NCBI GenBank assembly: GCA_949294395.1
Contig: CASFGU010000033.1
Span: 1 to 42,493, forward strand
DNA length: 42,493 bases
DNA from: an uncultured bacterium
Lineage (GTDB): Bacteria; Cyanobacteriota; Vampirovibrionia; Gastranaerophilales; Gastranaerophilaceae
Reading direction: 5' to 3'
The position numbers were made by a program, and so were the translations under genes. Below are positions 14,819 to 23,576 of this stretch, piece by piece. The notes under the pieces are model-generated. The model saw nothing but the letters and a program-made list of their open reading frames with translations, was not told the DNA's origin and did not search any database. Numbering within the stretch: position 1 is the stretch's first letter; every line of letters starts with the position of its first letter.

Positions 14819-17143
14819 ATGGCAAAAGCGGCAGCGGCAGAAAAAACAAATGGCACACAGGCGTCGAAAACTAAATCCAAAAAAGAGAAAGCTCTTGTAA
14901 TAGTAGAGTCTCCTGCAAAATCCAAAACCATCAGAAAGATTTTAGGGGACAGTTATACAATTGAAGCCAGTTTCGGGCATATCAGAGATTTGCCGCAGAA
15001 TGTTCTCGGGTTTGATGTTAATAATGGTTTCCAGCCTTCTTTTGTCGTCATCCCTGAGAAGAAAAAAGTCGTCACAAAATTAAACGAATTATCAAAAAAA
15101 AGTGATAAAATATTCCTCGCATCCGACCCCGACCGCGAGGGAGAAGCTATTGCATGGCATGTCAGACAGGTTCTGAATGTGCCGGATGATAAGGTTTTCA
15201 GAATTGAATTTAACGAGATTACGCCGAAGGCAGTCAAATACGCTGTTGAACATCCGCGTGCAATTGATATGGACAGGGTAAAAGCCCAGCAGACAAGACA
15301 GATTCTTGACAAACTCGTAGGCTATAAATTAAGCCCTGTTTTATGGAAACAGCTCGGAAATTATCACCTCTCGGCAGGACGGGTACAGTCTGTCGCCCTC
15401 AGAATGATTTGCGAAAGAGAAGAAGAAATCGAAGCTTTCGTTCCGGTTGAATACTGGTCTATTCATACAGAATTGGAAAAGGAAGGGGGCGTTTTCGAGG
15501 CTGAACTTTCCAAATATAAAGATAAAAAAATCGAAATCAAAAATGAAGAAGAAGCGCAAAAGATTGTAGAATTTCTCTCGGATAAATCAACCGAATACAA
15601 AGTTGAAAAGATTACAAACAGGGAAACAAAGCGTAAGCCGACAGCTCCTTTTATCACTTCAACGCTCCAGAGAGAAGCCTCATCAAAACTCGGTTACGGC
15701 GTTCAAAAAACAATGCAGATTGCGCAGAAATTATATGAAGGTATTGAACTTGAAAACGGCGCGGTCGGTTTGATTACCTATATGAGAACCGACAGTACAA
15801 GAATTTCTGATGATGCGCAGGCAATGGCAAAGGATTTCATCCTGAAAAATTACGGCGAAAAATATTATCCTGAAAAGCCGAACGTTTATGTCAAAGGCAA
15901 ACAAAATGTTCAGGACGCCCACGAAGCCATCAGACCGTCATACCCTGAGCGGACGCCTGAGAGCATAAAAAAATATCTTTCAAATGAACAGTACAGATTG
16001 TACAAATTAATCTGGAATAAATTCATGTCCTCCCAGATGACAAATGCAACAGTCGCTAATAAAGCAGTTGAAATTGCGGCAGGCGATTATACATTAAGAG
16101 CCAGCACAAGCAAGGTAACCTTTGACGGTTTCCTGAAACTCTATAACGAAAACGACGAGGAAGATAACGCACCGAAGGAAAAAATTCCGGATTTGCATAA
16201 AGATGACATTCTGACCTGCCGTAAGGTTACGCCGAAACAACACTTCACACAACCGCCGCCGAGATATTCGGAAGCAACGCTTGTTAAAGCGCTGGAAGAA
16301 TACGGTATAGGTCGTCCGTCAACTTACGCATCAATTATTACAAAAATCCAGACCCGCGGTTATGTTGAGAAACTGGAAAAAGCACTGGCGCCGACACTTC
16401 TTGGAAGAACTGTTTGTAAACAGCTTATGGCGCAGTTTACGGATGTTATGGATTATAAGTTTACAGCCGGCATGGAAACAAAATTAGACCAGATTGCGGA
16501 TAAAAAAGCCATTTGGAATAAGGTTTTAGAAGATTTTTACGGGCCGTTTATCGAGGTTGTAAATACCGCAATGCAAAACGGCGAGCGGGTAAGAATTGAA
16601 ACGAATGTTATGTGCCCGAACTGCGGCAAACCTATGCTTGTTAGAACTAGCCGTCAGGGAAACCAGTTCTTAGGGTGTTCGGGGTATCCGGAATGCAAGA
16701 CCGTAATGTCTTTGAATGCTATGACTGAAGGGGCTTCTCAATCTTCACCGGAAGCTGAAAAATGCGAAGAAAAATGTGAAAAATGCGGCTCTGATATGGT
16801 ATTTAAAACAGGGCCTTACGGCAAATATATGGAATGCACCAATGCGGATTGCAAATTCCGCAAACCTTACCGCCGCTCAACAGGTGTTAAGTGTCCGAAA
16901 TGCGGCAAAGGTGTAATCGTTGAGAGAAAATCAAAACGCGGAACAGTATTCTTTGGCTGTGACAAGTATCCTGACTGCGACTTTGTACTCTGGAACGAGC
17001 CGACCGGAGAAGAATGCCCTGACTGCGGTGCATTACTGGTGAAAAAAGTCTTAAAAAAAGGAACTACAATAGAATGTTCAAACCGCTCATGCGGCTACAA
17101 ACGTGTGGAAGAATCAAAATCGGAGGAAAGTTCTGATGAATAA
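14819..17143 (+). CDS. topA: DNA topoisomerase I
   Basis: 774 residues. An Ala/Lys-rich start is followed by the TOPRIM domain (ALVIVESPAKSKTIRKIL, 25-42; DPDREGE at 103-109) and the type IA core with the active-site tyrosine Y321 in GLITYMRTDSTRIS. Four C-terminal zinc-ribbon units follow: CPNCGKPM...GCSGYPEC, CEKCGSDM...CTNADC, CPKCGKGV...GCDKYPDC and CPDCGALL...CSNRSC. It relaxes negative supercoils. The start at 14819 follows the dprA stop by six bases; the stop overlaps aroE by eight. Confidence 0.97.
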   Translation: MAKAAAAEKTNGTQASKTKSKKEKALVIVESPAKSKTIRKILGDSYTIEASFGHIRDLPQNVLGFDVNNGFQPSFVVIPEKKKVVTKLNELSKKSDKIFLASDPDREGEAIAWHVRQVLNVPDDKVFRIEFNEITPKAVKYAVEHPRAIDMDRVKAQQTRQILDKLVGYKLSPVLWKQLGNYHLSAGRVQSVALRMICEREEEIEAFVPVEYWSIHTELEKEGGVFEAELSKYKDKKIEIKNEEEAQKIVEFLSDKSTEYKVEKITNRETKRKPTAPFITSTLQREASSKLGYGVQKTMQIAQKLYEGIELENGAVGLITYMRTDSTRISDDAQAMAKDFILKNYGEKYYPEKPNVYVKGKQNVQDAHEAIRPSYPERTPESIKKYLSNEQYRLYKLIWNKFMSSQMTNATVANKAVEIAAGDYTLRASTSKVTFDGFLKLYNENDEEDNAPKEKIPDLHKDDILTCRKVTPKQHFTQPPPRYSEATLVKALEEYGIGRPSTYASIITKIQTRGYVEKLEKALAPTLLGRTVCKQLMAQFTDVMDYKFTAGMETKLDQIADKKAIWNKVLEDFYGPFIEVVNTAMQNGERVRIETNVMCPNCGKPMLVRTSRQGNQFLGCSGYPECKTVMSLNAMTEGASQSSPEAEKCEEKCEKCGSDMVFKTGPYGKYMECTNADCKFRKPYRRSTGVKCPKCGKGVIVERKSKRGTVFFGCDKYPDCDFVLWNEPTGEECPDCGALLVKKVLKKGTTIECSNRSCGYKRVEESKSEESSDE

Positions 17144-17978
17144 TAAATTCGGTTTAATCGGTTATCCTTTAGGGCATTCGCTTTCTGCTGTTATTCATAA
17201 GGCAGGATTTGAAAGTCTCGGAATTGATGCAACTTACGATATTCTTGAAACAGATCCTGAGGATCTTGTTGACCGGGTGAAATTTTTAAAACACAACGAT
17301 TATAACGGATTTAATGTCACAATTCCTTTGAAACTTCCTATATCACTTTTTGTTCAGGAGGTGGATAAGTACGCTGATATTGCCGGAGCTGTGAATACAG
17401 TAAAAATTAATCCGGATAAAACTTTTAAAGGCTATAATACGGATGCTGCGGGATTTAAGAAAGCTATACCGGCTTCAATTAGTTTAAAAGGGGCATCAGC
17501 AGCCCTTCTCGGTACAGGCGGGGCAAGCCGTGCAGCTGTACTGGGGCTTTCTGAGCTCGGGGTTTCCGAAATCGGGGTTTATACAAGAAATATTCCGAAT
17601 GCGCTGGATTATATGGCATATATGCGGCGGAAGTTTCCGGCAATAGTTTTTACAGCGTATCAGATTGACGCTGTTCGGGATTTATCGCGGTATGATATTC
17701 TGGTGAATACAACGCCGATTGGAATGCTCGGGCGTTCTGCAGATATGACGCCTGTGGAAATGAATGTTTTGCAGACACTTCCTCAGGACGCTGTTGTTTA
17801 CGATGTGATTTATAATCCTAAAAAGACTGTTCTTTTATCTAATGCAGAAAAGTTAGGTTTGAGAACAATAAACGGTCTGGATATGCTTATTTATCAGGCT
17901 GTTTCCGCACAGGAAATCTGGCTCGGGCGTACTCCTGATTTTAACGCAATGAAGATTGCGGCGCTTGAGAATCTTTAA
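17136..17978 (+). CDS. aroE: Shikimate dehydrogenase
   Basis: 280 residues from the ATG at 17136, preceded by GGAGG nine bases upstream inside topA; a longer frame from 17103 has no support. It catalyses NADPH-dependent reduction of 3-dehydroshikimate in the aromatic amino acid pathway. Motifs are GYPLGHSLSAVIH (shikimate binding), FNVTIPLK with the catalytic Lys, GYNTDAAGF with the paired Asp, the nucleotide loop LGTGGASRAA, and NTTPIGM. Last gene of the lptC-aroE unit; it meets the calpain-like gene tail-to-tail with a four-base overlap, leaving no room for a terminator between them. Confidence 0.95.
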   Translation: MNNKFGLIGYPLGHSLSAVIHKAGFESLGIDATYDILETDPEDLVDRVKFLKHNDYNGFNVTIPLKLPISLFVQEVDKYADIAGAVNTVKINPDKTFKGYNTDAAGFKKAIPASISLKGASAALLGTGGASRAAVLGLSELGVSEIGVYTRNIPNALDYMAYMRRKFPAIVFTAYQIDAVRDLSRYDILVNTTPIGMLGRSADMTPVEMNVLQTLPQDAVVYDVIYNPKKTVLLSNAEKLGLRTINGLDMLIYQAVSAQEIWLGRTPDFNAMKIAALENL

Positions 17979-20278
17979 TCTTCCGGAAGCTCATACATAT
18001 ACATTCTAGATGTTGTATCAAGTTTTTTAAAATTTTCTCTTGAAATGGTTATTTTATCCGAGGAATCCCACGGGTTCAGAAAATAGATGTTTTCATCGTC
18101 GCTTCCGATAATTGAATATGTGTGGTATGTGTGAAGTGTATAATCCGGGTCTTTTTCGCTGGAAGCCAATCCCGTAATCTTATTTTCCCCGTTGATGGCA
18201 AATGCGTAGGCTCTTTGCGGATTGTTGAAATCTTCAGTATCCGGATTAATAGTTTCTTTACTAATATCAGGGTTGGAACCTAAAAGATTGTTCCATAAAT
18301 ATGTACAGAAATTACCGTCGATAGTTACTCCGTTAATAGGCTCCGCAGGATTGCTAATTCTGAAATTCATATCAGTATTTGAGTAAGCATTGTCACGGAT
18401 AAGCTTATCCATCGCGATTTCAAGAGCATTAGTTTTTGCACTTCCTGTTGATATATTCGGATATTCATTAAAATCCCTGCCGGTTATACGGTAAGTTTTT
18501 TGCGCTCCCTTAAGAGTTACAAGATAGTCACCCGTTTTTTCATCTATTGTAACCTGTTTTTCAAGAGCTTTAAGCATTTCAGGCTTTGTAATAAGAGAGT
18601 TTACAGCAGCCAGCAGCCAGCAGTCACCGGTATTGCCCTGCTGTATCACGCCGGAAAAAGTTCGGTTAGTCATTGTTTTTTCCCGTAATTTCTGCTCATT
18701 TACATCAACAGAATCGTTATTTGCAGCGCGGTATAAATCTATTTCTACCTTATGATAATCCCCGGAATGTCCGGATATATCCCGTCTAATTCTGGACTGT
18801 ATGGCTGCAGGAGTATTTTCCAGTGCAAGATTAACAATTTGTTTTATATAACTTTCCCGCTCTTCTTCTTTTAACCCCCACTCATTACTGATTGCAGTGA
18901 GCAGTCCTTCATAAGGAGCAAGAATTTCTACTATTTTTTCTCTATCTTCCTGACTCGGATACAATGCTCTTATGTTTTCCAAAAGTCCTAAAGACGCAAA
19001 TGTCGTATTTTTATCAAGTTTTGCAGGATTAATACCTGTTGCAAAATCCATATAACCAATTATTTTTTCTACACCTTGCGTAACTTCTTCTTGATTTTGT
19101 TGGGAGAGTTCTCTGTACTGCGTAAGAACATATTTTACATTATCTGAATTAATAAATTTAATATGTTCTTTAAGATTGCCGCTTCCGATACCGCTAATAT
19201 CATTATAGAGCAATTCTGCCAGATATTTTCCGCCTTCCGGCTGATTTAATCGTAAAGTTTCTATGTGCTTAATCAGCTTATCTCTTTGCGATTTTGCTAA
19301 TCCTATTTCGTTTTTTATATCCTGAGTAAGTTCCCTGCCGGTTTGTTTTTTATATTCTTCAACAATTTCTGTAACATTTTCACCGTTAATTCTTTTTAAG
19401 ATATTATCGGACAAAGAAGTGCGTGTTGTTGGAAGTCCAAAATCGTTTTTTGCTGTAACATCAGCAATAATGTCCTCGACAAGCGGGTATTCGTACTGTA
19501 TGTTGCCGTCAGTTGTAATTGTTTTCCGGTACGGCTGACCGTTAGAGAAAGAAGTTTCAATTGTTGTGTTGTCTTGAGTAAAACTTTCAGAGGTTTGTCT
19601 GCCGGTTGCTCCGTCATAAGAAGCACTCCTGCGGGCACCGTTCTTAAATTTTTCCATTACAAGCTCAGGATAATTTTGACCAGCTTTATAAAATTTAGTG
19701 GATGTTTTGTTGTCCAGGTGTTCATTTATCAATATACTGTCGATTTTGCCGGATTTATCAAGTGATACCTGTTCGCTTCCGCTCTCGTTAAAAAGAATTA
19801 CACTGATTATTGTATTGTTGCGACACATGGTGATTAAGAATGGTCTCTCTTCTCCTTTTTTTGTAACGATAATCTCGTCAAATTTAGTATTTATATTATA
19901 TTCATTGCTGTTATACCGTTCTTTTAACGCTTCCGGTGAGTAGTAGCCGGTATCAAGTTCTCCTGTCGAATCAAGTTTAATATTTTTCGCTACAGGGTGA
20001 TAAGTTTCCGGAGCTTCAACATAATTGTCCGGCTGAACTTGCTCTCCTTTTTTATTACCGATGAAAAGCCCCATATTCTCATACCCGTTAAGCGGGCTGT
20101 CCTCTTTTGGAAAACCGGCAAATACCGATTTTTGAAGCTTGCTTAACTCCTGTTGTGATAATTGGTTTTGCTCGAACATAATAGAGCACACCTGTGAAAA
20201 ACTCATATTGCTGTATTGCGGATGAGTTTCTATAAACTGATTATACTTCTGCATCGGAGTAAGTTCCGGTATAGACAT
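17975..20278 (-). CDS. Large protein with C-terminal calpain-like (C2) cysteine protease domain
   Basis: 767 residues. The last 230 or so carry a papain-fold calpain core with the full triad: QQGNTGDCWLLAAVNSL with catalytic C553 and the oxyanion Gln just before it, H719 in YHTYSIIGS, and N735 in FLNPWD. The first 540 residues match nothing I recognise. Residues 200-265 look like short beta repeats (KFKNGARRSASYDGATGR, SFSNGQPYRKTITTDG), and 300-500 are helical. No signal peptide or membrane segment is seen, so it is cytoplasmic or exported by an unusual route. No calcium-binding repeats are visible. AAGGA precedes the ATG. It is flanked by aroE and the exporter operon, with its own 5' region. 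Possible roles are self-processing or an effector; neither is shown. Confidence 0.8.
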   Translation of the reverse strand: MSIPELTPMQKYNQFIETHPQYSNMSFSQVCSIMFEQNQLSQQELSKLQKSVFAGFPKEDSPLNGYENMGLFIGNKKGEQVQPDNYVEAPETYHPVAKNIKLDSTGELDTGYYSPEALKERYNSNEYNINTKFDEIIVTKKGEERPFLITMCRNNTIISVILFNESGSEQVSLDKSGKIDSILINEHLDNKTSTKFYKAGQNYPELVMEKFKNGARRSASYDGATGRQTSESFTQDNTTIETSFSNGQPYRKTITTDGNIQYEYPLVEDIIADVTAKNDFGLPTTRTSLSDNILKRINGENVTEIVEEYKKQTGRELTQDIKNEIGLAKSQRDKLIKHIETLRLNQPEGGKYLAELLYNDISGIGSGNLKEHIKFINSDNVKYVLTQYRELSQQNQEEVTQGVEKIIGYMDFATGINPAKLDKNTTFASLGLLENIRALYPSQEDREKIVEILAPYEGLLTAISNEWGLKEEERESYIKQIVNLALENTPAAIQSRIRRDISGHSGDYHKVEIDLYRAANNDSVDVNEQKLREKTMTNRTFSGVIQQGNTGDCWLLAAVNSLITKPEMLKALEKQVTIDEKTGDYLVTLKGAQKTYRITGRDFNEYPNISTGSAKTNALEIAMDKLIRDNAYSNTDMNFRISNPAEPINGVTIDGNFCTYLWNNLLGSNPDISKETINPDTEDFNNPQRAYAFAINGENKITGLASSEKDPDYTLHTYHTYSIIGSDDENIYFLNPWDSSDKITISRENFKKLDTTSRMYMYELPED

Positions 20279-20390
20279 AATTAATCCTTATTATCTCTAC
20301 TACGTTATTTTTATCGGCAGAAATCCGGCGGGTCTTTAATAATATTAACAAATTTTTACAGAATAGATAATCCTGCACAATGAATAAGGC

Positions 20391-21620
20391 TTATTCATAT
20401 CTTAAAGCGTCAATAGGGTTTAAAAGAGAAGCTTTATATGCAGGGTAGTAGCCGAAGAGAACCCCGATTGCACCTGAGAACCCGAGAGATAGGGCAATAG
20501 AAAATCCTGATATGTAAACATTCATCTCTGAAAATATCTGGATTGCCTTGGCGCCGAAAACTCCAATCAAAACACCGATAATCCCTCCGATTACAGAAAG
20601 CAGGAAGGATTCTATAAGAAATTGGATTCTGATGTCGCTTGCCTTTGCGCCGATTGCCATACGAATACCGATTTCTTTTGTACGTTCTGTCACAGATACC
20701 AGCATAATATTCATAATCCCGATACCGCCTACAATTAGCGACACAGAGGCAATTGCGCCGAGGAGAATTGACATTGTTTTTGCGGAAGATTTTATGGTTT
20801 CCTGCATTTCGGCAAGGTTTCGGATTTCAAAATCTTTGTCCTGATTTTTCCCTATGTTGTGGCGTTTTGTGAGAATTTCATCTATATCTTCTTCTGCAGT
20901 TTTCATAGAGGTATCGCTTTGTGCTTTTACGTTAATCATCTTTATTGAGCCCGGAAAATCAGTCCCGAAAACTTTTTTCTGCGCTGTTGTAATCGGGATA
21001 AAAACTAAATCATCCTGATCCATTCCCATTCCGCTCTGGCCTTTTGTTTTAAGCAAGGCGATAATTTTAAAAGGAACATTTCCGATACGCATTGTCTTAT
21101 TAAGAGGATCAACATCGCCGAAAAGTTCGTTTGCGACTGTATTTCCGATAATTGCGACTTTCGTATTGTTTTTTATATCTTCTTTTATAAAATTTCTGCC
21201 GGATAAGATTTCATAATTTCTGATAAAAAGATAATCTCCTGTAGTGCCGCCGATTGTAGTAGACCAGTTCTGGTTCCCGTAGGTTAATTGGGCTGTACCG
21301 GAGGAATAGGGGGCAACCGCAAGGACTCCGCGGGCTGTTTTTTCGATTGCTTCTGCGTCTTTCAGTGTAAGGGAAGGTTTTGTGCCGAAGCCCATTCTGA
21401 CACCGCCCGAGGTTGCAGAGGCAGACCGTATCATAAGTAAGTTACTGCCCATTGATTCCATATCTTTGGCGATTTTTTTACTTGCGCCTGTTCCGACAGC
21501 AAGCATTATGATAACAGCGCTCACACCGATAATTATACCGAGGCTCGTGAGGATTGAGCGCATTTTGTTAATCTTTAATGACCTTATTGCCATAATAAGC
21601 GTTGATTTGAAATCTATCAC
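20391..21620 (-). CDS. MacB-type ABC transporter permease
   Basis: 409 residues with the MacB/FtsX layout: one membrane helix near the start (SLGIIIGVSAVIIMLAVG, about 27-44), a periplasmic MacB_PCD domain of about 200 residues (KKIAKDMESMGSNLLMIRS...), then three C-terminal helices (VSLIVGGIGIMNIMLVSVTERTKEIGIRMAIGA). It starts within the ATPase gene's stop (four-base overlap). E. coli MacB fuses ATPase and permease; here they are separate, as in DevC/DevA exporters of cyanobacteria. With the MFP and outer-membrane channel upstream it forms a tripartite exporter; the substrate may be a drug, lipid or peptide. Confidence 0.92.
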   Translation of the reverse strand: MIDFKSTLIMAIRSLKINKMRSILTSLGIIIGVSAVIIMLAVGTGASKKIAKDMESMGSNLLMIRSASATSGGVRMGFGTKPSLTLKDAEAIEKTARGVLAVAPYSSGTAQLTYGNQNWSTTIGGTTGDYLFIRNYEILSGRNFIKEDIKNNTKVAIIGNTVANELFGDVDPLNKTMRIGNVPFKIIALLKTKGQSGMGMDQDDLVFIPITTAQKKVFGTDFPGSIKMINVKAQSDTSMKTAEEDIDEILTKRHNIGKNQDKDFEIRNLAEMQETIKSSAKTMSILLGAIASVSLIVGGIGIMNIMLVSVTERTKEIGIRMAIGAKASDIRIQFLIESFLLSVIGGIIGVLIGVFGAKAIQIFSEMNVYISGFSIALSLGFSGAIGVLFGYYPAYKASLLNPIDALRYE

Positions 21621-22351
21621 AGAACGTAATCCTCCATTTTAGATGTAGATGTAACAGGGTGAGGATTTTTGTTAATCTCATCGGAAATTATATTTCCGTC
21701 CTTAAACCTAACAATTCTTCCGCAATATTCAGCTATATCGGGTTCGTGGGTTACGAGGACAATTGTTTTTCCCATTTGTTTATTGAGGTTCACGAAAAAC
21801 TCCATAACCTCAATACTCGTTTTTGTATCAAGGTTTCCGGTCGGCTCGTCCGCTAAAATTAAAGGCGGATCGTTGACAATTGCACGCGCAATCGCAACTC
21901 TCTGCTGCTGGCCGCCTGACATCTGGTTTGGCATGTGGTCTTCTCTTTTTTCCAAGCCTACGATTTTCAGTGCATTTTTTGCGCGCCTAATCCTCTCTTC
22001 TTCCGGAATCCCTTTATATATCATCGGAAGCTGCACATTTTCCAGCGCGCTCGTTCTTGATATAAGGTTAAACCCCTGAAAGACAAATCCCATCTTGACG
22101 TTTCTCACATCTGCAAGCTGATTTGGATCCAGAGAAAGCATATCAATTCCGTCCAGAAAGTAACTTCCGGAATTGGGTTTGTCGAGAGTTCCGAGCATAT
22201 TCATAAATGTGGATTTGCCCGAGCCTGAAGCCCCCATAATCGCAACAAATTCCCCGCGCTCAATTGAGAGCGAAACACAGTTGAGGGCATTGAAACTGTC
22301 CTCTCCTGTCTGGTAAGTTTTTATTGCGTTTTTTACTTCTATTAGACTCAA
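21617..22351 (-). CDS. MacB/LolD-type ABC transporter ATP-binding protein
   Basis: 244 residues. Walker A GASGSGKST, Q-loop GFVFQGFNLI, signature MSGGQQQRVAIARAI, Walker B LILADEPTGNLD and the switch His in VTHEPDIAEYC are all intact. LNMLGTLDKP-type spacing and RTSALENVQLP are typical of the MacB/LolD/DevA group. The start is TTG at 22351, with GGAG eight bases before. It powers the permease encoded directly downstream and overlaps it by four bases. The 61 bases upstream, after the MFP stop, hold nothing notable. Confidence 0.95.
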   Translation of the reverse strand: MSLIEVKNAIKTYQTGEDSFNALNCVSLSIERGEFVAIMGASGSGKSTFMNMLGTLDKPNSGSYFLDGIDMLSLDPNQLADVRNVKMGFVFQGFNLISRTSALENVQLPMIYKGIPEEERIRRAKNALKIVGLEKREDHMPNQMSGGQQQRVAIARAIVNDPPLILADEPTGNLDTKTSIEVMEFFVNLNKQMGKTIVLVTHEPDIAEYCGRIVRFKDGNIISDEINKNPHPVTSTSKMEDYVL

Positions 22352-22412
22352 TATTTTTCTCCGTATTTAGCGATCTTTTGTCCGTGCCGCAAGCTTCTGA
22401 CCGTGCCTGACG

Positions 22413-23576
22413 CTAGAACATTCTAGGGCCTCTACGGCGCTGGTTGGTTTTATCTTTACTGCTTGTGAGCGAGGAATCAACTATTACTCTGTCGCCTTCT
22501 TTCAGGTCTTTTGAGATAATTTCCGTATTCGTATCATCGCTTGCGCCGGTTTCAATATTTATACGTTTCGGCTTGCGTTTTTCAAGAATCCAGATGCCCT
22601 GTGTTTTATAGCGGGTGCCGTCGGTATTAGGGTTAAATTTCAATGCAATACTCGGAGCGCACATTACACCTTCGCTTTTATCAGTAATAATTGAAACGTT
22701 TGCGGTCATACCAGGAATAAGTTTAAGGTCGTCATTATTGACGTTTACTATTACAGTGTAAGTTACAACATTGGAAACTGTTGTCGGGGAAATTCTTACC
22801 TGAGTAACTTTTCCGTGGAAGAGGCTGTCAGGATAGCCGTCAAGAGTATATGTTACATCCTGCCCGTCCTGAACTTTTCCTATATCTGCTTCCGAAACAC
22901 TTACTTCAATCTGCATTTTTGTTAAATCCTGCGCGATTGTAAATAATTGCGGAGCCTGAAAGCTTGCGGCAACCGGCTGTCCTACGTCGATTTCTCTTGA
23001 TACAATTGTTCCGTCTACAGGCGCTATGATTTCTGTGTAGCCTAAATTTGTCTGGGCTGTTTTTAAGTTTGCCTGATACTGTCTGACCTGCGCCTGTGCT
23101 GCCTGCATTTGCGCTAAATCAGAATAGTAGGTGCTTTTATACTGATCAAGTTCGCTTCTGGCAACGAAATTTTTTGCGTAAAGATTTTTGTAGCGTTCGT
23201 ACATAACTTTATCGTAATCAACTACGGCTTTTAATCTTGCAACCTGTGCCTGAGCGTTTGCAATCTGCGCCTGATTTTGCTGAACTGTTGCTTCAAATGT
23301 TCGAGGGTCAATTCTTGCCAAAATCTGTCCTTTTTTTACCTGTGAATTAAAGTCAACGTATATATCCTGAATTAACCCTGATACGGTTGAACCGACTGAT
23401 ACTGTGTTTACAGGATTAATTGTGCCGGACGCTTCTACCACCTGGGTGATTGTACATTTTTTAAGCGGTCTTGTATGATATTTTACACGTTTTTTGAACG
23501 CATTATATGTAAATCCGGAGCCTATCAGTGCTATTATCAGAACCCCTGCAATTATCTGCTTTTTATTAGCTTTCAT
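22413..23576 (-). CDS. macA: Membrane fusion protein of a MacAB-type exporter
   Basis: 387 residues from the ATG at 23576, which has GAGG upstream; the frame is open to 23594. There is an N-terminal membrane anchor (about 6-24), then the biotinyl-lipoyl half GLIQDIYVDFNSQVKKGQILARID and a long coiled-coil hairpin rich in Gln/Ala (AQIANAQAQVARLKAVVDYD and AQMQAAQAQVRQYQANLKTA). The second lipoyl half is GYTEIIAPVDGTIVSREID, followed by beta-barrel and membrane-proximal domains. It joins the inner-membrane ABC permease to the outer-membrane channel. It overlaps the upstream TolC-like gene by 11 bases. The last residues are Arg-rich. Confidence 0.93.
   Translation of the reverse strand: MKANKKQIIAGVLIIALIGSGFTYNAFKKRVKYHTRPLKKCTITQVVEASGTINPVNTVSVGSTVSGLIQDIYVDFNSQVKKGQILARIDPRTFEATVQQNQAQIANAQAQVARLKAVVDYDKVMYERYKNLYAKNFVARSELDQYKSTYYSDLAQMQAAQAQVRQYQANLKTAQTNLGYTEIIAPVDGTIVSREIDVGQPVAASFQAPQLFTIAQDLTKMQIEVSVSEADIGKVQDGQDVTYTLDGYPDSLFHGKVTQVRISPTTVSNVVTYTVIVNVNNDDLKLIPGMTANVSIITDKSEGVMCAPSIALKFNPNTDGTRYKTQGIWILEKRKPKRINIETGASDDTNTEIISKDLKEGDRVIVDSSLTSSKDKTNQRRRGPRMF

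Noticed and set aside
20382-20396. 15-bp palindrome GAATAAG-G-CTTATTC at the permease stop
   Set aside because: It partly encodes the end of the permease and has no T run; I do not call a terminator.
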